Assembly (NCBI RefSeq): GCF_002234405.1 | Contig: NZ_NMQT01000092.1 | Span: 23,038 to 87,037, forward strand | Direction: 5' to 3' | From: Amycolatopsis thailandensis | GTDB taxonomy: Bacteria; Actinomycetota; Actinomycetes; Mycobacteriales; Pseudonocardiaceae | DNA length: 64,000 nt | Shown here: positions 17,511 to 26,729 of the stretch, one piece after another | Layout: every line of letters starts with the position of its first letter | How positions within the stretch are numbered: the first letter of the stretch is position 1 | The notes under the pieces: generated by a model | The model's database searches: none | What the model was told of the DNA's origin: nothing | Seen by the model: the letters and a program-made list of their open reading frames with translations, nothing else | Position numbers and translations under genes: made by a program

Positions 17511-18095
17511 TCAGTCCTTCCGACGAGTGAACCGGAGCGCTACGACGATACCGGCGGCGACCACGGCGACCGCGAGGACGATCCAGACCCAGGTCGGCAG
17601 CAACCCCTCGGGCGTGGTCTCGTCGGCCTGCGGTGCCGGGGTGGCGGTGGGTTGGGCCTGGCTGCTCGCGGGAGGCGGGCTGCTCTGGGCCTGGCTACTC
17701 GGGGCCTGGCTGGACGGCGGCGCGGCCGGGTTGCTGAGGCTGAACTTCACCGAGCCGCTCGCGACGTCCGAGTCCTCGAAGGTCACCTTGTAGCGGAGGG
17801 TGTACTCGCCCGCGGGCCCGACGGCCTGGACGGGCGCCGTGACGACGGTGCCGGCGACCTCCGCGCGGCCGACCGTCCACGACGCGTTCCCGGGTCCGGT
17901 GATCTGGATCGGGTTCTCGGCGAGGGTGACCGGGCCGGAGAAGGTGAGCTTGATCTGTGTCGGCGGCGTCGCCAGCGACGCTCCCCGCGCCGGGTCGCTG
18001 CTCTTCAGCTCCGCATGGGCCAGCGCCGGGGTCGCGGCGCCCAGCAGGATCGACCCGGTGACCAGCAACGACGCGCCGAACCGCTTGAACCTCAT
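17511..18095 (-). CDS. CopC-domain exported, membrane-anchored protein
   Basis: 194 residues. A Sec signal peptide ends near ATPALAHAEL, and mature histidine 1 or 2 with SSDPARGASL and KLTFSGPV is the CopC copper-binding fold as seen in YobA/CopC proteins. A Ser/Pro/Gln linker (residues about 128-155) leads to a single C-terminal helix and basic tail RFTRRKD. It probably binds copper outside the membrane. A CopD partner is not in this window. Confidence 0.85.
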   Translation of the reverse strand: MRFKRFGASLLVTGSILLGAATPALAHAELKSSDPARGASLATPPTQIKLTFSGPVTLAENPIQITGPGNASWTVGRAEVAGTVVTAPVQAVGPAGEYTLRYKVTFEDSDVASGSVKFSLSNPAAPPSSQAPSSQAQSSPPPASSQAQPTATPAPQADETTPEGLLPTWVWIVLAVAVVAAGIVVALRFTRRKD

Positions 18096-18203
18096 CGGAC
18101 CACCCTCCCGCGGGGAACTCGCACGCTGAGCCTAGTAGTCGGTCCGGGTGGGGTGATGGTTCCCGTCGGCGTCGGGTCTCGTGCTTGGCCGGCCGAGCGT
18201 GGT

Positions 18204-18256
18204 GTTGCGAAAGCCACTTTCGCAACGTTGGAGGTTGCGAAAGTGGCTTTCACAAC
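18204..18256. repeat. 53-nt nested palindrome
   Basis: Two 23-nt arms (each built from GTTGCGAAAG and CTTTCGCAAC type halves) pair with one mismatch around the loop GTTGGAG. Each arm is itself an inverted repeat, so several alternative foldings exist. It lies 28 nt from the 57-nt palindrome, in the gap between the CopC and Uma2 genes. Confidence 0.8.
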
Positions 18257-18284
18257 GCGCTACCGCGGCGCCGCTTGCCGGTGA

Positions 18285-18341
18285 GTGTCATGAAAGACCC
18301 TTTCCTGACGTTTTTCGTCAGGAAAGGGTCTTTCATGACAT
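18285..18341. repeat. 57-nt palindromic repeat, copy 1
   Basis: GTGTCATGA at one end and TCATGACAT at the other, perfect pairing of AAGACCCTTTCCT with its complement, and the centre GACGTTTTTCGTC. Length 57 nt, identical to the copies at 36177 and 60219. It abuts the stop codon of the Uma2 gene (18342). Confidence 0.88.
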
Positions 18342-18914
18342 CTACGGACGCTGAGCGTGGCGGGTGGTCAGCGCGTCGAGGTCCAGGGTGAGCGGGGTGC
18401 CCTCGAAATCGAGGCTCACCTTTCCGGTGTGCTCGCCGAAGTTCTCGTACTCGCCGTCGACCAGACGGTAGGTGACCATGCTGGCCGGGTCTTCGAGGTC
18501 GACGATCCAGTAGTGCTCGATGCCGACTTCGGCGTACTCGGAGAACTTGGTGACCCGGTCGGTGCGGACGGTGCCCTCGGACAGGACTTCGATCACCAGC
18601 CGTGCGTCCGCGACGGCCACTCGGGCAACATCCAGAGTGGGCGGGTTCGCGACCAGGATGTCCGGCACCCGAATGGTCAACGGGTGCCCGGTGAGCAACA
18701 GTTCGACTCCGGCGATGGCGGCCAGATCCGTGAGCCTCTCATCCAGCCAGTACGCGAGCCGGGTCACCGCCAGTTGGTGCCGGGTGTCCAGGGACGGTGC
18801 CTCGACCAGGACGCCGCCGGACACTTCGGCCCGGTTCTGGGGCATCGCCTCCCAGTCGTCGGGGGTCACCTCTCGTGAGTGATCCGTGTCGTCAGAACGA
18901 CCCAAAACACTCAC
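18342..18914 (-). CDS. Uma2-family (DUF820) putative endonuclease
   Basis: 190 residues. The PD-(D/E)XK-like core is visible as VPDILVANP, LVIEVLSEGTVRTDRVTKFSEYAEVGIEHYWIVD, with the usual TxDWEAMP N-terminus. Uma2 proteins are common in Streptomyces and cyanobacteria and their role is unsettled. The GTG start overlaps the stop of the acetyltransferase gene (GTGA), so it is read from the sugar operon. The stop is immediately followed by the 57-nt palindrome. Confidence 0.85.
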   Translation of the reverse strand: MSVLGRSDDTDHSREVTPDDWEAMPQNRAEVSGGVLVEAPSLDTRHQLAVTRLAYWLDERLTDLAAIAGVELLLTGHPLTIRVPDILVANPPTLDVARVAVADARLVIEVLSEGTVRTDRVTKFSEYAEVGIEHYWIVDLEDPASMVTYRLVDGEYENFGEHTGKVSLDFEGTPLTLDLDALTTRHAQRP

Positions 18915-19540
18915 GACTCCGTGAAATCGCCTGCCGGAGCGCCCCAGGACGAAGAAGCGTCCCCGCGCTCCTCCGCCAGCGCGCGCCGCCGAGCGTTCTC
19001 GCCGCGCACACGCTCCACTTCGGACTGGATGTACTCGTCGTCGTAGCGCTGGAACACCCGGGCCGGGTTGCCCGCCACGAGAGTGCGCGGCGGGACGTCC
19101 TTGGCGACCACGGAATTCGGCTGCACGGTGGCGAAATCGCCGATCGTCACGCCCGCCATGATCACCACGAGGCCGCCGATGAAGCAGCCCTTCCCGATCT
19201 TCACCGGCTTGCGTTCGATCAGGTCGCTGCCGGAGTGGTTCTGCAGCGTCATGTTCGCGAGCCAGCTGGAATGGGTGAAGATCAGCGTGTTCAGGCCGAT
19301 GCTGGTGTGCTCGCCGATCTCCAGCCCGCCGCTCGCGTCGAGCGCGGCGCCCTCGCCGATCCAGCAGTGTTCGCCGATCGTCAGGTTCTCCGGGCTGATG
19401 ATCTTGACCCGTTCGCGGACCCGCGTCGACTCCGGCAGCCCGTAGAACTTGGCGCGCTCGGCGTCGTTCATGTACTGCGAGACGAGCTCGGTCAGGATCT
19501 GCGGGCGCAGCCGGTTGCTGCGCTCGTCATCGAAGAACAT
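18911..19540 (-). CDS. Hexapeptide-repeat O/N-acetyltransferase (WbbJ type)
   Basis: 209 residues of left-handed beta-helix: ISPENLTIGEHCWIGEGAALD, IGLNTLIFTHS with the likely catalytic His, KIGKGCFIGGLVVIMAGVTIGD and VVAKDVPPRTLVAGNPARV. These are marks of xenobiotic/galactoside-type acetyltransferases acting on polysaccharide or nucleotide sugars. It overlaps the glycosyltransferase gene end by 14 bp and is the fourth gene of the sugar operon. Confidence 0.87.
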   Translation of the reverse strand: MFFDDERSNRLRPQILTELVSQYMNDAERAKFYGLPESTRVRERVKIISPENLTIGEHCWIGEGAALDASGGLEIGEHTSIGLNTLIFTHSSWLANMTLQNHSGSDLIERKPVKIGKGCFIGGLVVIMAGVTIGDFATVQPNSVVAKDVPPRTLVAGNPARVFQRYDDEYIQSEVERVRGENARRRALAEERGDASSSWGAPAGDFTES

Positions 19541-20753
19541 CGGCCTCGGTCACCAGTTTCTCGAAGGTGCGCAGGTGTTCCTCCGCGACGACGTCGAGGC
19601 CGAAGTTGGCCCGCACCATCGCGCTTTCGCGCTGTGCCACCAAAGCCCGCTTCTCGGGATCGTCGAGCAGTTCGATGACGGTGTCCGCCACCGCCTCGCT
19701 GTCGTCCGGGCGCACCAGCAGGATGTTCTCGCCGTTGCGGAGTTCGATGCCCGGATAGTTGTCCTCGGTCACCGAAGCGATGGTCGCGGTGCCCGAGAGC
19801 ATCGCCTCCAGCGACGCGGTGCCGCAGCCGCCGTTGAGGTCGTGCGTGACGATGTCGGCGGCGGCGAAGTACGCGGGCACGTCGGCCTTCGGCACGGCGC
19901 CGGTGACGATGATGGCGTCCGCGACACCGAGTTCTTCGGCCCGCTTCAGGAAGACGTCGTGATACACGCGGCCGACGACGACCACCTTCACGCCCGGGTG
20001 CTTGTCCAAAATGGACGGCAGCGCCTCGACCAGCGGGAGCCGGTTGCGCAGCGGGATCACGTGCCCGAGCGAGACGATCACCGGACCGTCGCCCAGGTTG
20101 TGCTCCTCCCGCACATCCTTCGTGAGCGGCTTCTCGAAGTTCCCGGTGTCGACGGCGATCGGGAAGTAGTCCGAGTTCGCGTCGCTGGTGCCGTAGCGCT
20201 CGACGCAGTAGTCGACCCCGAGCTTGTCGAGGATGACGTACCGCGGCTTGAGATAGCGCAGGATCGGGTTCACCAGCACGGTGTCCAGGAACCGGAAGAC
20301 GCCGCCGTACAGCTTGTTGTCGCTGATCAGCAGCGTGTGGATGGTCAGCAGCATCGGCAGCTTGTGCCGCCGCGCGTACCGCCCGGCCAGCCACGACAGG
20401 TCGAAGAACTGCCCGTGCAGGTGGATGGCGTCCGGTTTGAACTCGTCCAGCAGCTTCCGCAGCCGCCGCCAGTTCCCCGGCCGCAACGAGGCGAAGCTCA
20501 TGTCGAAGTCGATCGACAGGCCCAGCTGCGGCATCTTCACCGCGGGCAGGCGGACGACGCGGTAGCCGTCCTTCGTCTCGTCGGCCGGGGCGTCGGCGTA
20601 GGCCGCGGTGATCGCGAGCACCTCGTGCCCGCGCGCCGCGTACTGCTCGGCCAGGGACGCCGCCATGTGCGCGCTTCCGCCCACCCTCGGCGGGAAGAAG
20701 TTGTTGACGACAGCGATGCGCATGGGGCGGCTCTCCCCCGGCCCGGCGGTCAT
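19527..20753 (-). CDS. GT4-family (GT-B fold) glycosyltransferase
   Basis: 408 residues. N-terminal RIAVVNNFFPPRVGGSAHMAASLAEQYAARGHEV is the acceptor-side Rossmann domain; the donor domain has VIVSLGHVIPLRN, VVGRVYHD and CGTASLEAMLSGTATIAS in place of the EX7E motif region. ATG 20753 overlaps the epimerase stop (ATGA); ATG 20723 with GGGGGAG upstream is a possible shorter start. It would transfer the sugar made by the operon's aminotransferase and epimerase. Confidence 0.87.
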   Translation of the reverse strand: MTAGPGESRPMRIAVVNNFFPPRVGGSAHMAASLAEQYAARGHEVLAITAAYADAPADETKDGYRVVRLPAVKMPQLGLSIDFDMSFASLRPGNWRRLRKLLDEFKPDAIHLHGQFFDLSWLAGRYARRHKLPMLLTIHTLLISDNKLYGGVFRFLDTVLVNPILRYLKPRYVILDKLGVDYCVERYGTSDANSDYFPIAVDTGNFEKPLTKDVREEHNLGDGPVIVSLGHVIPLRNRLPLVEALPSILDKHPGVKVVVVGRVYHDVFLKRAEELGVADAIIVTGAVPKADVPAYFAAADIVTHDLNGGCGTASLEAMLSGTATIASVTEDNYPGIELRNGENILLVRPDDSEAVADTVIELLDDPEKRALVAQRESAMVRANFGLDVVAEEHLRTFEKLVTEADVLR

Positions 20754-21682
20754 CCCTCCGAAGCCTTCACCAGTTCGTACATGCCCTCTTCGACGGAGAT
20801 CTTCGGCTCCCAGCCGAGCATCTCGCGGGCACGGGTGATGTCGGCGGCACGACGCGAGACCAGCACGTCGCGCTCGTTGAACAGCGGCTCGACGTTCACG
20901 CCGACGGCGTCGATGAGGATCTTCGCCAGCGTCGCGATGGAGGTGTCGATCCCGGTGCCGATGTTGATCGGCAGGTTCGCCTGCTCCGATTCGAGCGCGG
21001 CGACGACGGCGCGGGCCAGGTCCGTGACGTGCACGAAGTCCATCGACTGGTCGCCGCGGCCGTCGATGATCGGCGGCTGGCCGGCGCGCAGGCGCTGAAT
21101 GAAGTGGTTGATCACCGACGTGTAGTAGGCCTCGATCTTCTGGCCGGGGCCGTACACGTTGAAGAACCGCAGCGCGTTCCAGGACAGCCCCTTGGTGCGC
21201 TCGTAGAAGCCGAGCATGTCCTCGCCCGCGCGCTTCGAGATGCAGTACGGCGTGAGCGGCTTGAGCTCGTCGTCCTCGTGCATCGGCAGCCGCTTCGGGT
21301 CGCCGTAGACGGACGCGGTCGAGGCGAACACGACCCGCTCGACACCCTCGTCCGCCGCGGCGGCGAAGACGTTGTGGTTGCCGACCATGTTGATGTCGAT
21401 CGACTCGTGCGGGTCCGCGACCGACTTGTTGATCGACACGGTCGCGAAGTGGATGACGTGCGTGCAGCCGCGCATGGCCTCGCGCACGGCGCCGCCGTAG
21501 CGGACGTCCTTCTCGACCAGTTCGACCTTGCCGGTGGCGACGAACTCGTTGATCCGGGCGCGGTCGCCGCGGGTCATGTTGTCGAAGACGCGGACGGTGT
21601 AGCCGCCTTCGATCAGCATCGGGATCACGTGCGCGGCGATGAAGCCACCGCCCCCGGTGAAGAAGACCTTCTTGTCGGGCAT
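20750..21682 (-). CDS. NAD-dependent sugar epimerase/dehydratase
   Basis: 310 residues from ATG 21682 with GGAGAGAA upstream. Extended SDR fold: TGGGGFIAAHVIPML, FATVSINKSVADP, STASVYGD and the catalytic YCISK; RGDQSMDFVHVTDLARAV is typical of UDP-glucose 4-epimerase-type enzymes. It sits between a sugar aminotransferase and a glycosyltransferase, so it prepares or inverts the nucleotide sugar. Epimerase versus 4,6-dehydratase cannot be settled by eye. Confidence 0.88.
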   Translation of the reverse strand: MPDKKVFFTGGGGFIAAHVIPMLIEGGYTVRVFDNMTRGDRARINEFVATGKVELVEKDVRYGGAVREAMRGCTHVIHFATVSINKSVADPHESIDINMVGNHNVFAAAADEGVERVVFASTASVYGDPKRLPMHEDDELKPLTPYCISKRAGEDMLGFYERTKGLSWNALRFFNVYGPGQKIEAYYTSVINHFIQRLRAGQPPIIDGRGDQSMDFVHVTDLARAVVAALESEQANLPINIGTGIDTSIATLAKILIDAVGVNVEPLFNERDVLVSRRAADITRAREMLGWEPKISVEEGMYELVKASEG

Positions 21683-21689
21683 TTCTCTC

Positions 21690-22820
21690 CTAGCTCGGCA
21701 GTGCGGCGCTGACGGTCCCGATGACCCGGTCGACCTGGTCATCGGTGAGGTTGGCGTGCATCGGGATGGCGAGATGACGGGCGAAGAGGTCCGCCGAAAC
21801 CGGCAAGGTCTGCTTCTTGCCGTAGATGGGCTGGAGGTGCGAGGCGTAGGTGCCGAAGTTGCACTGCACGCCCTGCTCGCGGATCCGCAGCGCGAGCGCG
21901 TCGCGGTCGATCTCCGGGGCCACGGTGAGGATGTAGGCCTGCCACGGGTGTTCGCGGTCCGGCAGTTCGACCGGGACGTCGAGACCGGGCAGGTTCTCGA
22001 ACGCCTCGTGGTAGCGCTTGGCCACCGAACGGCGGGCCGAGAGCAGGTCCGGGAGGCGGTCGAGCTGGACGTTCATGATCGCGGCCTGCACGTCCGAGAG
22101 CCGGAAGTTGTAGCCGAGCTCGTGGAACTCCGGGATCGGCAGCGCGCCGGAACCCTCGCGGGTGATGGCGGGCTCGATGCCGTAGGTGTGCAGCTTGCGC
22201 GCGTGCGCGATGAGGTCTTCGCGGTCCGAGACGAGCGCGCCGCCTTCGCCCGCGGTGATGCCCTTGCGGCCGTGGAAGGAGAACGCGGCCAGGTCGGCGA
22301 GGCTGCCGGCGGGACGGGTCTTGTAGGTCGCGCCCGCGGCGCAGGCGGCGTCCTCGAAGAGCCATAGGCCGTGCTTGTCGGCGATCGCGCGGTACTCGTC
22401 GAAGTCACCCGGCTGACCGGCGACGTCGACGGCGAGGATGCCGACCGTACGAGGCTTGATCAGGGCTTCGATCGACGCCGGGTCGGCGCTCCAGACGTCC
22501 GGGCGGATGTCCGCGAACACCGGCGTCGCGCCCGCCTGGAGCACGGCGTGGCCGGTGGCGGGGAAGGTGTAGTCGCCGACGATGACCTCGTCACCCGGCT
22601 TCACGCCGAGCACACGCAGCCCGAGGAAGAGTGCCGACCCACAGTTGCTGGTGGTCAGGGCGTGCGCGGTGCCGACGGTCTTCGCGAAGCGTTCCTCGAA
22701 ACGGCGGCACGCGGGGCCGGCACCGGCCAGCCAGCCGGACCGGAACACCTCCGCCACCGCGGCGAGTTCTTCGTCGCCGACGGTCGGCTGACCGAGGACC
22801 ACGGGTTCCTGCTCAGACAT
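21690..22820 (-). CDS. DegT/DnrJ/EryC1/StrS sugar aminotransferase
   Basis: 376 residues from ATG 22820 (GGGAGAGGT upstream). PLP lysine Lys186 in SFHGRKGITAGEGG, FEDAACAAGATY, and the C-terminal AIPMHANLTDDQV. It is the first gene of the minus-strand sugar operon, 7 nt before the epimerase gene. It differs from the GnnB-like enzyme at 13557; the ARPE/C-4 type is plausible. Position specificity is not visible. Confidence 0.88.
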   Translation of the reverse strand: MSEQEPVVLGQPTVGDEELAAVAEVFRSGWLAGAGPACRRFEERFAKTVGTAHALTTSNCGSALFLGLRVLGVKPGDEVIVGDYTFPATGHAVLQAGATPVFADIRPDVWSADPASIEALIKPRTVGILAVDVAGQPGDFDEYRAIADKHGLWLFEDAACAAGATYKTRPAGSLADLAAFSFHGRKGITAGEGGALVSDREDLIAHARKLHTYGIEPAITREGSGALPIPEFHELGYNFRLSDVQAAIMNVQLDRLPDLLSARRSVAKRYHEAFENLPGLDVPVELPDREHPWQAYILTVAPEIDRDALALRIREQGVQCNFGTYASHLQPIYGKKQTLPVSADLFARHLAIPMHANLTDDQVDRVIGTVSAALPS

Positions 22821-22938
22821 ACCTCTCCCATTGCGTGGGGACCCGGCGAAGTGTATAGACGCCATTCGGCCGATCTCGGGCGGGCTGGATCCACCCAGGT
22901 CAAACCACGGACACCACCGGACGCCCTAATCTGGCGGC

Positions 22939-25900
22939 ATGCGATTCGGCGTCTTGGGGGCGACGGAGGTGCGCCGCGAGGACGGCACCGCCGTCGGAGT
23001 CGGCGGCCCCAGGGTCCGGACGCTGTTCGCGTTGCTCGCGCTGGAGGCGGGCCGGGTCGTCCCGGCGGAGCGGCTCATCGACGGCCTCTACGGCGAACAG
23101 CCGCCCGAAGGCGTGGCGAACGCGCTGCAATCGCAGGTCTCGCGGCTGCGCGGCGCGCTGAAAGACCTCGCGCCCGTCGAGTTCAGCCCGGCGGGTTACC
23201 GGCTGGCCGTGGACCCTGGCGACGTCGACGTGCACCGCTTCGAACGGCTCGCCGCCGAAGGCCGACGCGCTCTCGCGGCGGGAGACGCCGCGAAGGCGTC
23301 GGAACTGCTTCGCGACGCTCTCGGTCTCTGGCGGGGACCCGCTTTCGCGGACATCACCGACGCGCCGTTCCGCGATCCGCAGGTCACCAGGCTGAACGAG
23401 CTGAAGACGTCGGCGATCGAAGACCGTGCCGAAGCCGAACTCAAGCTCGGAAGACACGAAGACGTCCTCGCCGGGCTTCGCGAGGTCATCGACGACCAGC
23501 CGCTGCGGGAGCGGCCCCGCGCGCTGCTGATCCGCGCGCTGCACGCCGCCGGACGTCAGGCCGACGCGCTCACCGCGTTCGAGGACGCCCGCCGCGTCCT
23601 GGCGGACGAGCTCGGCGCGGACCCCGGGCCGGAACTCGCCGCCGCGCATCTCGCCGTGCTCCGCGGTGAGGCGCCGACCGTCAAGGCCACGACGGCGCCG
23701 CTCCCCGCGCAGCTCACCAGCTTCATCGGCCGCGAAGGCGACCTCCGGCACGTGCTCGGCCAGCTGGATCGCTCGCGGCTGGTGACGCTCACCGGGCCCG
23801 GAGGCGCGGGCAAGACCCGGCTGGCCGTCGAGACCGCGGCGGCGGCGGACCTCCCGGCGGTCTTCGTCGAGCTCGCGCCCTACAGCGAGGACGCCGACGT
23901 CGCCCACGCCGTGCTGACCGCGCTCGGCCTGCGGACGGTCCCGCTCGGGACGGTCACCGTGGAGAACGCGCCGGTGGAGCGCCTGATCGACGCGCTCGCC
24001 GACCGGGCGGTGCTGCTGGTGCTCGACAACTGCGAGCATCTGGTCGAGGCCGCCGCGAAGCTGGTCGCCCGGCTGCTCGGCGCGGCCGCGGCGCTGCGTG
24101 TGCTGGCCACCAGCCGGGAGCCGCTGGGCATCACCGGCGAGGTCGTCTCTCCCGTGCCGAGGCTCGCCGTGCCGCCGCCGGGCACTCCGCCCGACCGGTC
24201 GCTGGAGTTCGCCGCCGTCCGGCTGTTCGCCGACCGCGCGCAGGCCAACGATCCGGGGTTCGCCGTGGACGACACGACGGCGGGCGACGTCCAGCGGGTG
24301 TGCGCCGCGCTCGACGGGCTCCCGCTGGCCATCGAGCTCGCCGCCGCGCGCGTGCGGACGCTGCCGGTCGGCGAGATCGCCACGCGGCTGGACGACCGCT
24401 TCAAGCTGCTTTCGCGGGGCAGCCGGGGCGCCGAGAGCAGGCATCGCACACTGCGCGGCGTCGTCGAATGGAGCTGGGATCTCCTGGAGGACGACGAACG
24501 CCTGCTCGGCAGACGGTTGACCGTCTTCGCGGGCGGCACGACCCTCGCCGACGCCGAAACGGTCTGTGCCGTCCCGGACATCGAGGACCTGCTTCCGTCC
24601 CTTGTGGACAGATCGCTGGTCGAACGCACCGGGGATCGGTACCGGATGCTCGAAACCATCCGGGCGTTCTTCGCCGAGAAGCTCGCCGAAGCCGGTGAAA
24701 CGGAACGGCTTCGGCGCGCGCACGCCGAGCATTTCCTCGCCCTCGCCGAGGAAGCGGACCCGCTCCTGCGCACCGGCGACCAGCTCGCCTGGCTCGACCG
24801 GCTCGACGCGGCCTACGACGACCTCCTGGCCGCGTTGCGCTGGGCCACCGAAACCGACACGCGGATCGCGCTCCGGCTTTCGGCCTCGCTGGTGACGTAC
24901 TGGTGGATGCGCGGTCGCCGGTTCGAAGGTTCGACGCTGTGCCTGGAAGTGATCAAGAACCTCGGCCCGAAGCCGCCGGACGGCCTCGAAGAGGAGTACC
25001 AGCTCTGCGTGCTCAGCGCCGCCGCGGGACTCCGCGAGCACGAAGCCCTCGGCCGTCACTTTCCCGAGGTGGACAGCCTCGTGCGGAACATGGTCAGTGC
25101 GCCGAGGAACCCGGCGCTCCTGATGCTGATGGGGGTGGTGACCGGGCCGCCCGGTGACGACGACGAACTGCTCAAACGCGGTCAGGCACTCTTGGCGCAC
25201 AGTGACGCCTGGAGCCTCGCGCTGGTGCCGACCGGCTACGGGCTGCGCATGCTGATGCAAGGCGAACTCGAAACGGCGGAAGGACTTCTGCGGGAAGGGG
25301 AGGCCGCGTTCCGCGCGATCGGGGAACGCTGGGGCCTTTCGATGACGCTCGACCACCTGTCGCAGATCCTGATCTGGACGAACCGCCAGGCCGAAGCCCT
25401 GGAATTGATGGACGAGGCGCTCCGGCTGATGCGGGAACTCGGCGCGTCCGACGACAACGCGGACCTTCTGTGCCGCCGGGGCACCAGCAAGCTGCTCCAC
25501 GGCGACGCGGCGGGAGCGCGGGCGGACTTCGAACTCGCCGTCGAGATAGCGCGCCGCGCCGGGATGCCGGAAAGCCGGGCGTTCGGGTACGTCGGCCTCG
25601 CCACCCTCGCCCGGCACGGAGGGGATCTGGCCACGGCTCGCGCGCTGAGCGAACTCGCGCTTTCGGAGTGCTCAGGTGGCTCTTTCACCTCCGAGGGGGG
25701 CCGCTCCGGGGCGCGGATCTCACTCGGCTGGGTCGCGGCCGCCGAGGGCGACGCCGACCAGGCCGAAGAACTGCACCGGCAGGCGCTCCTTTCGGCGGAA
25801 CAGTGGCACGACAGCACCACCTTGGCCTGCGCCGTCGAAGGCCTCGCCGGGGTCGCGCTGCTCCGGGGCGACCCCGAGCGGGCGGCGGTCCTGATCGGCG

Positions 25901-26064
25901 CCGCGGTGACCGTCCGGGGCACCCCGTTCGCCGTCGATCTGGACGCCGCCCTGCTCCGGACGACCGCGCGCGAGCGGCTCGGCGAGGACTTCGACCGGGC
26001 CTATCGCCGGGGACTCGCCACGCGCGGCGCCGCTCAACTGGCCGGGTTGCCCAGGAAGTCCTGA
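22939..26064 (+). CDS. AfsR/SARP-family transcriptional regulator (BTAD, NB-ARC, TPR)
   Basis: 1041 residues. A winged-helix DNA-binding region and BTAD domain fill residues 1-235 (LQSQVSRLRGAL, ELGADPGPEL). An NB-ARC ATPase follows, with P-loop TGPGGAGKTR near residue 290, LLVLDNCEHL and LATSREPLGITGE. The C-terminal half has TPR-type helices. No ribosome site precedes the ATG; TAATCT ends 8 nt upstream, so the message may be leaderless. The targets are not evident; the neighbouring sugar operon is divergent. Confidence 0.92.
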   Translation: MRFGVLGATEVRREDGTAVGVGGPRVRTLFALLALEAGRVVPAERLIDGLYGEQPPEGVANALQSQVSRLRGALKDLAPVEFSPAGYRLAVDPGDVDVHRFERLAAEGRRALAAGDAAKASELLRDALGLWRGPAFADITDAPFRDPQVTRLNELKTSAIEDRAEAELKLGRHEDVLAGLREVIDDQPLRERPRALLIRALHAAGRQADALTAFEDARRVLADELGADPGPELAAAHLAVLRGEAPTVKATTAPLPAQLTSFIGREGDLRHVLGQLDRSRLVTLTGPGGAGKTRLAVETAAAADLPAVFVELAPYSEDADVAHAVLTALGLRTVPLGTVTVENAPVERLIDALADRAVLLVLDNCEHLVEAAAKLVARLLGAAAALRVLATSREPLGITGEVVSPVPRLAVPPPGTPPDRSLEFAAVRLFADRAQANDPGFAVDDTTAGDVQRVCAALDGLPLAIELAAARVRTLPVGEIATRLDDRFKLLSRGSRGAESRHRTLRGVVEWSWDLLEDDERLLGRRLTVFAGGTTLADAETVCAVPDIEDLLPSLVDRSLVERTGDRYRMLETIRAFFAEKLAEAGETERLRRAHAEHFLALAEEADPLLRTGDQLAWLDRLDAAYDDLLAALRWATETDTRIALRLSASLVTYWWMRGRRFEGSTLCLEVIKNLGPKPPDGLEEEYQLCVLSAAAGLREHEALGRHFPEVDSLVRNMVSAPRNPALLMLMGVVTGPPGDDDELLKRGQALLAHSDAWSLALVPTGYGLRMLMQGELETAEGLLREGEAAFRAIGERWGLSMTLDHLSQILIWTNRQAEALELMDEALRLMRELGASDDNADLLCRRGTSKLLHGDAAGARADFELAVEIARRAGMPESRAFGYVGLATLARHGGDLATARALSELALSECSGGSFTSEGGRSGARISLGWVAAAEGDADQAEELHRQALLSAEQWHDSTTLACAVEGLAGVALLRGDPERAAVLIGAAVTVRGTPFAVDLDAALLRTTARERLGEDFDRAYRRGLATRGAAQLAGLPRKS

Positions 26065-26729
26065 GCGCGGGTCAGCCGGATCCCCTGCGGCGCGAAGCGG
26101 CCGATGGCCTCGGTGAGCAGACGCGGGTCGAGTTCGCTGTCCTGGACAGCGACGTACAACGGTTCCGCGTTGACTCCGATCGCGCCGAGCCTGGTCATCC
26201 CGGGACCGACCGGGTCGGTGGTGAGCCGGGTGACCTCACGCCAGGGCACGACCGTCCGCTCGACCCGCACGCCCACCGCGTCCAGTTCGAAGAGCACCCA
26301 CTGCTGATCGTGCAACGACCGCACGTAGGCGATGGTGCCGACGCCGCCCGCGATCAGGACGATCCGCAGCGGACCGGGCGCCCCGATCGACCCGAGCAGG
26401 GCTGCGAGCCCGAAGAAGGCCACCAGGAGCCCGGTCAGCTTCGCGGCGCCGACGAGGCCCGCGTTCGGCTTGTACACCCGGAACCGGACGTTGCGCATCA
26501 GATGTTTGGTGAGCACGCCGCCGCCGACCGCGACGGGCAGCGCGATCAGCGTCACCGCCAGCGAGCCCGGGGTGAAGTCGACGAGGACGTTGTAACCGGC
26601 GATCAGTGCGACGAATCCGCCCACGACGGTCAGCGCCAGCGCGAGCTTGCCCTTCCGCACGTCCTGTTCGCGGCGGTCGAGCGCGGCCTGGTCTCCGGTG
26701 GCGGGGAAACCTCCGTCGATGTTCCTCAT
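26034..26729 (-). CDS. Membrane protein with PH-like C-terminal domain, unknown
   Basis: 231 residues, with about four membrane segments in the first 130 residues. They are followed by a soluble beta-rich part (WVLFELDAVGVRVERTVVPWREVTRL) that resembles bacterial PH-like domains, where the WxxV segment follows a beta hairpin. The 3' end overlaps the AfsR-like gene by 31 bp on the other strand. The start overlaps the upstream small gene as ATGA. Confidence 0.7.
   Translation of the reverse strand: MRNIDGGFPATGDQAALDRREQDVRKGKLALALTVVGGFVALIAGYNVLVDFTPGSLAVTLIALPVAVGGGVLTKHLMRNVRFRVYKPNAGLVGAAKLTGLLVAFFGLAALLGSIGAPGPLRIVLIAGGVGTIAYVRSLHDQQWVLFELDAVGVRVERTVVPWREVTRLTTDPVGPGMTRLGAIGVNAEPLYVAVQDSELDPRLLTEAIGRFAPQGIRLTRAQDFLGNPAS

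Noticed and set aside
18204..18341. Insertion sequence or transposon ends
   Set aside because: No transposase, no target-site duplication evident, and the elements are short complete palindromes.
22900..25617. 905-residue open frame on the minus strand
   Set aside because: It lies antisense to the AfsR-like gene, has proline/arginine-rich low-complexity sequence and no domain; it is a high-GC shadow frame.
22939..26064. AfsR-like gene as marker of an antibiotic cluster
   Set aside because: No polyketide, peptide or other biosynthetic core genes lie within the window.
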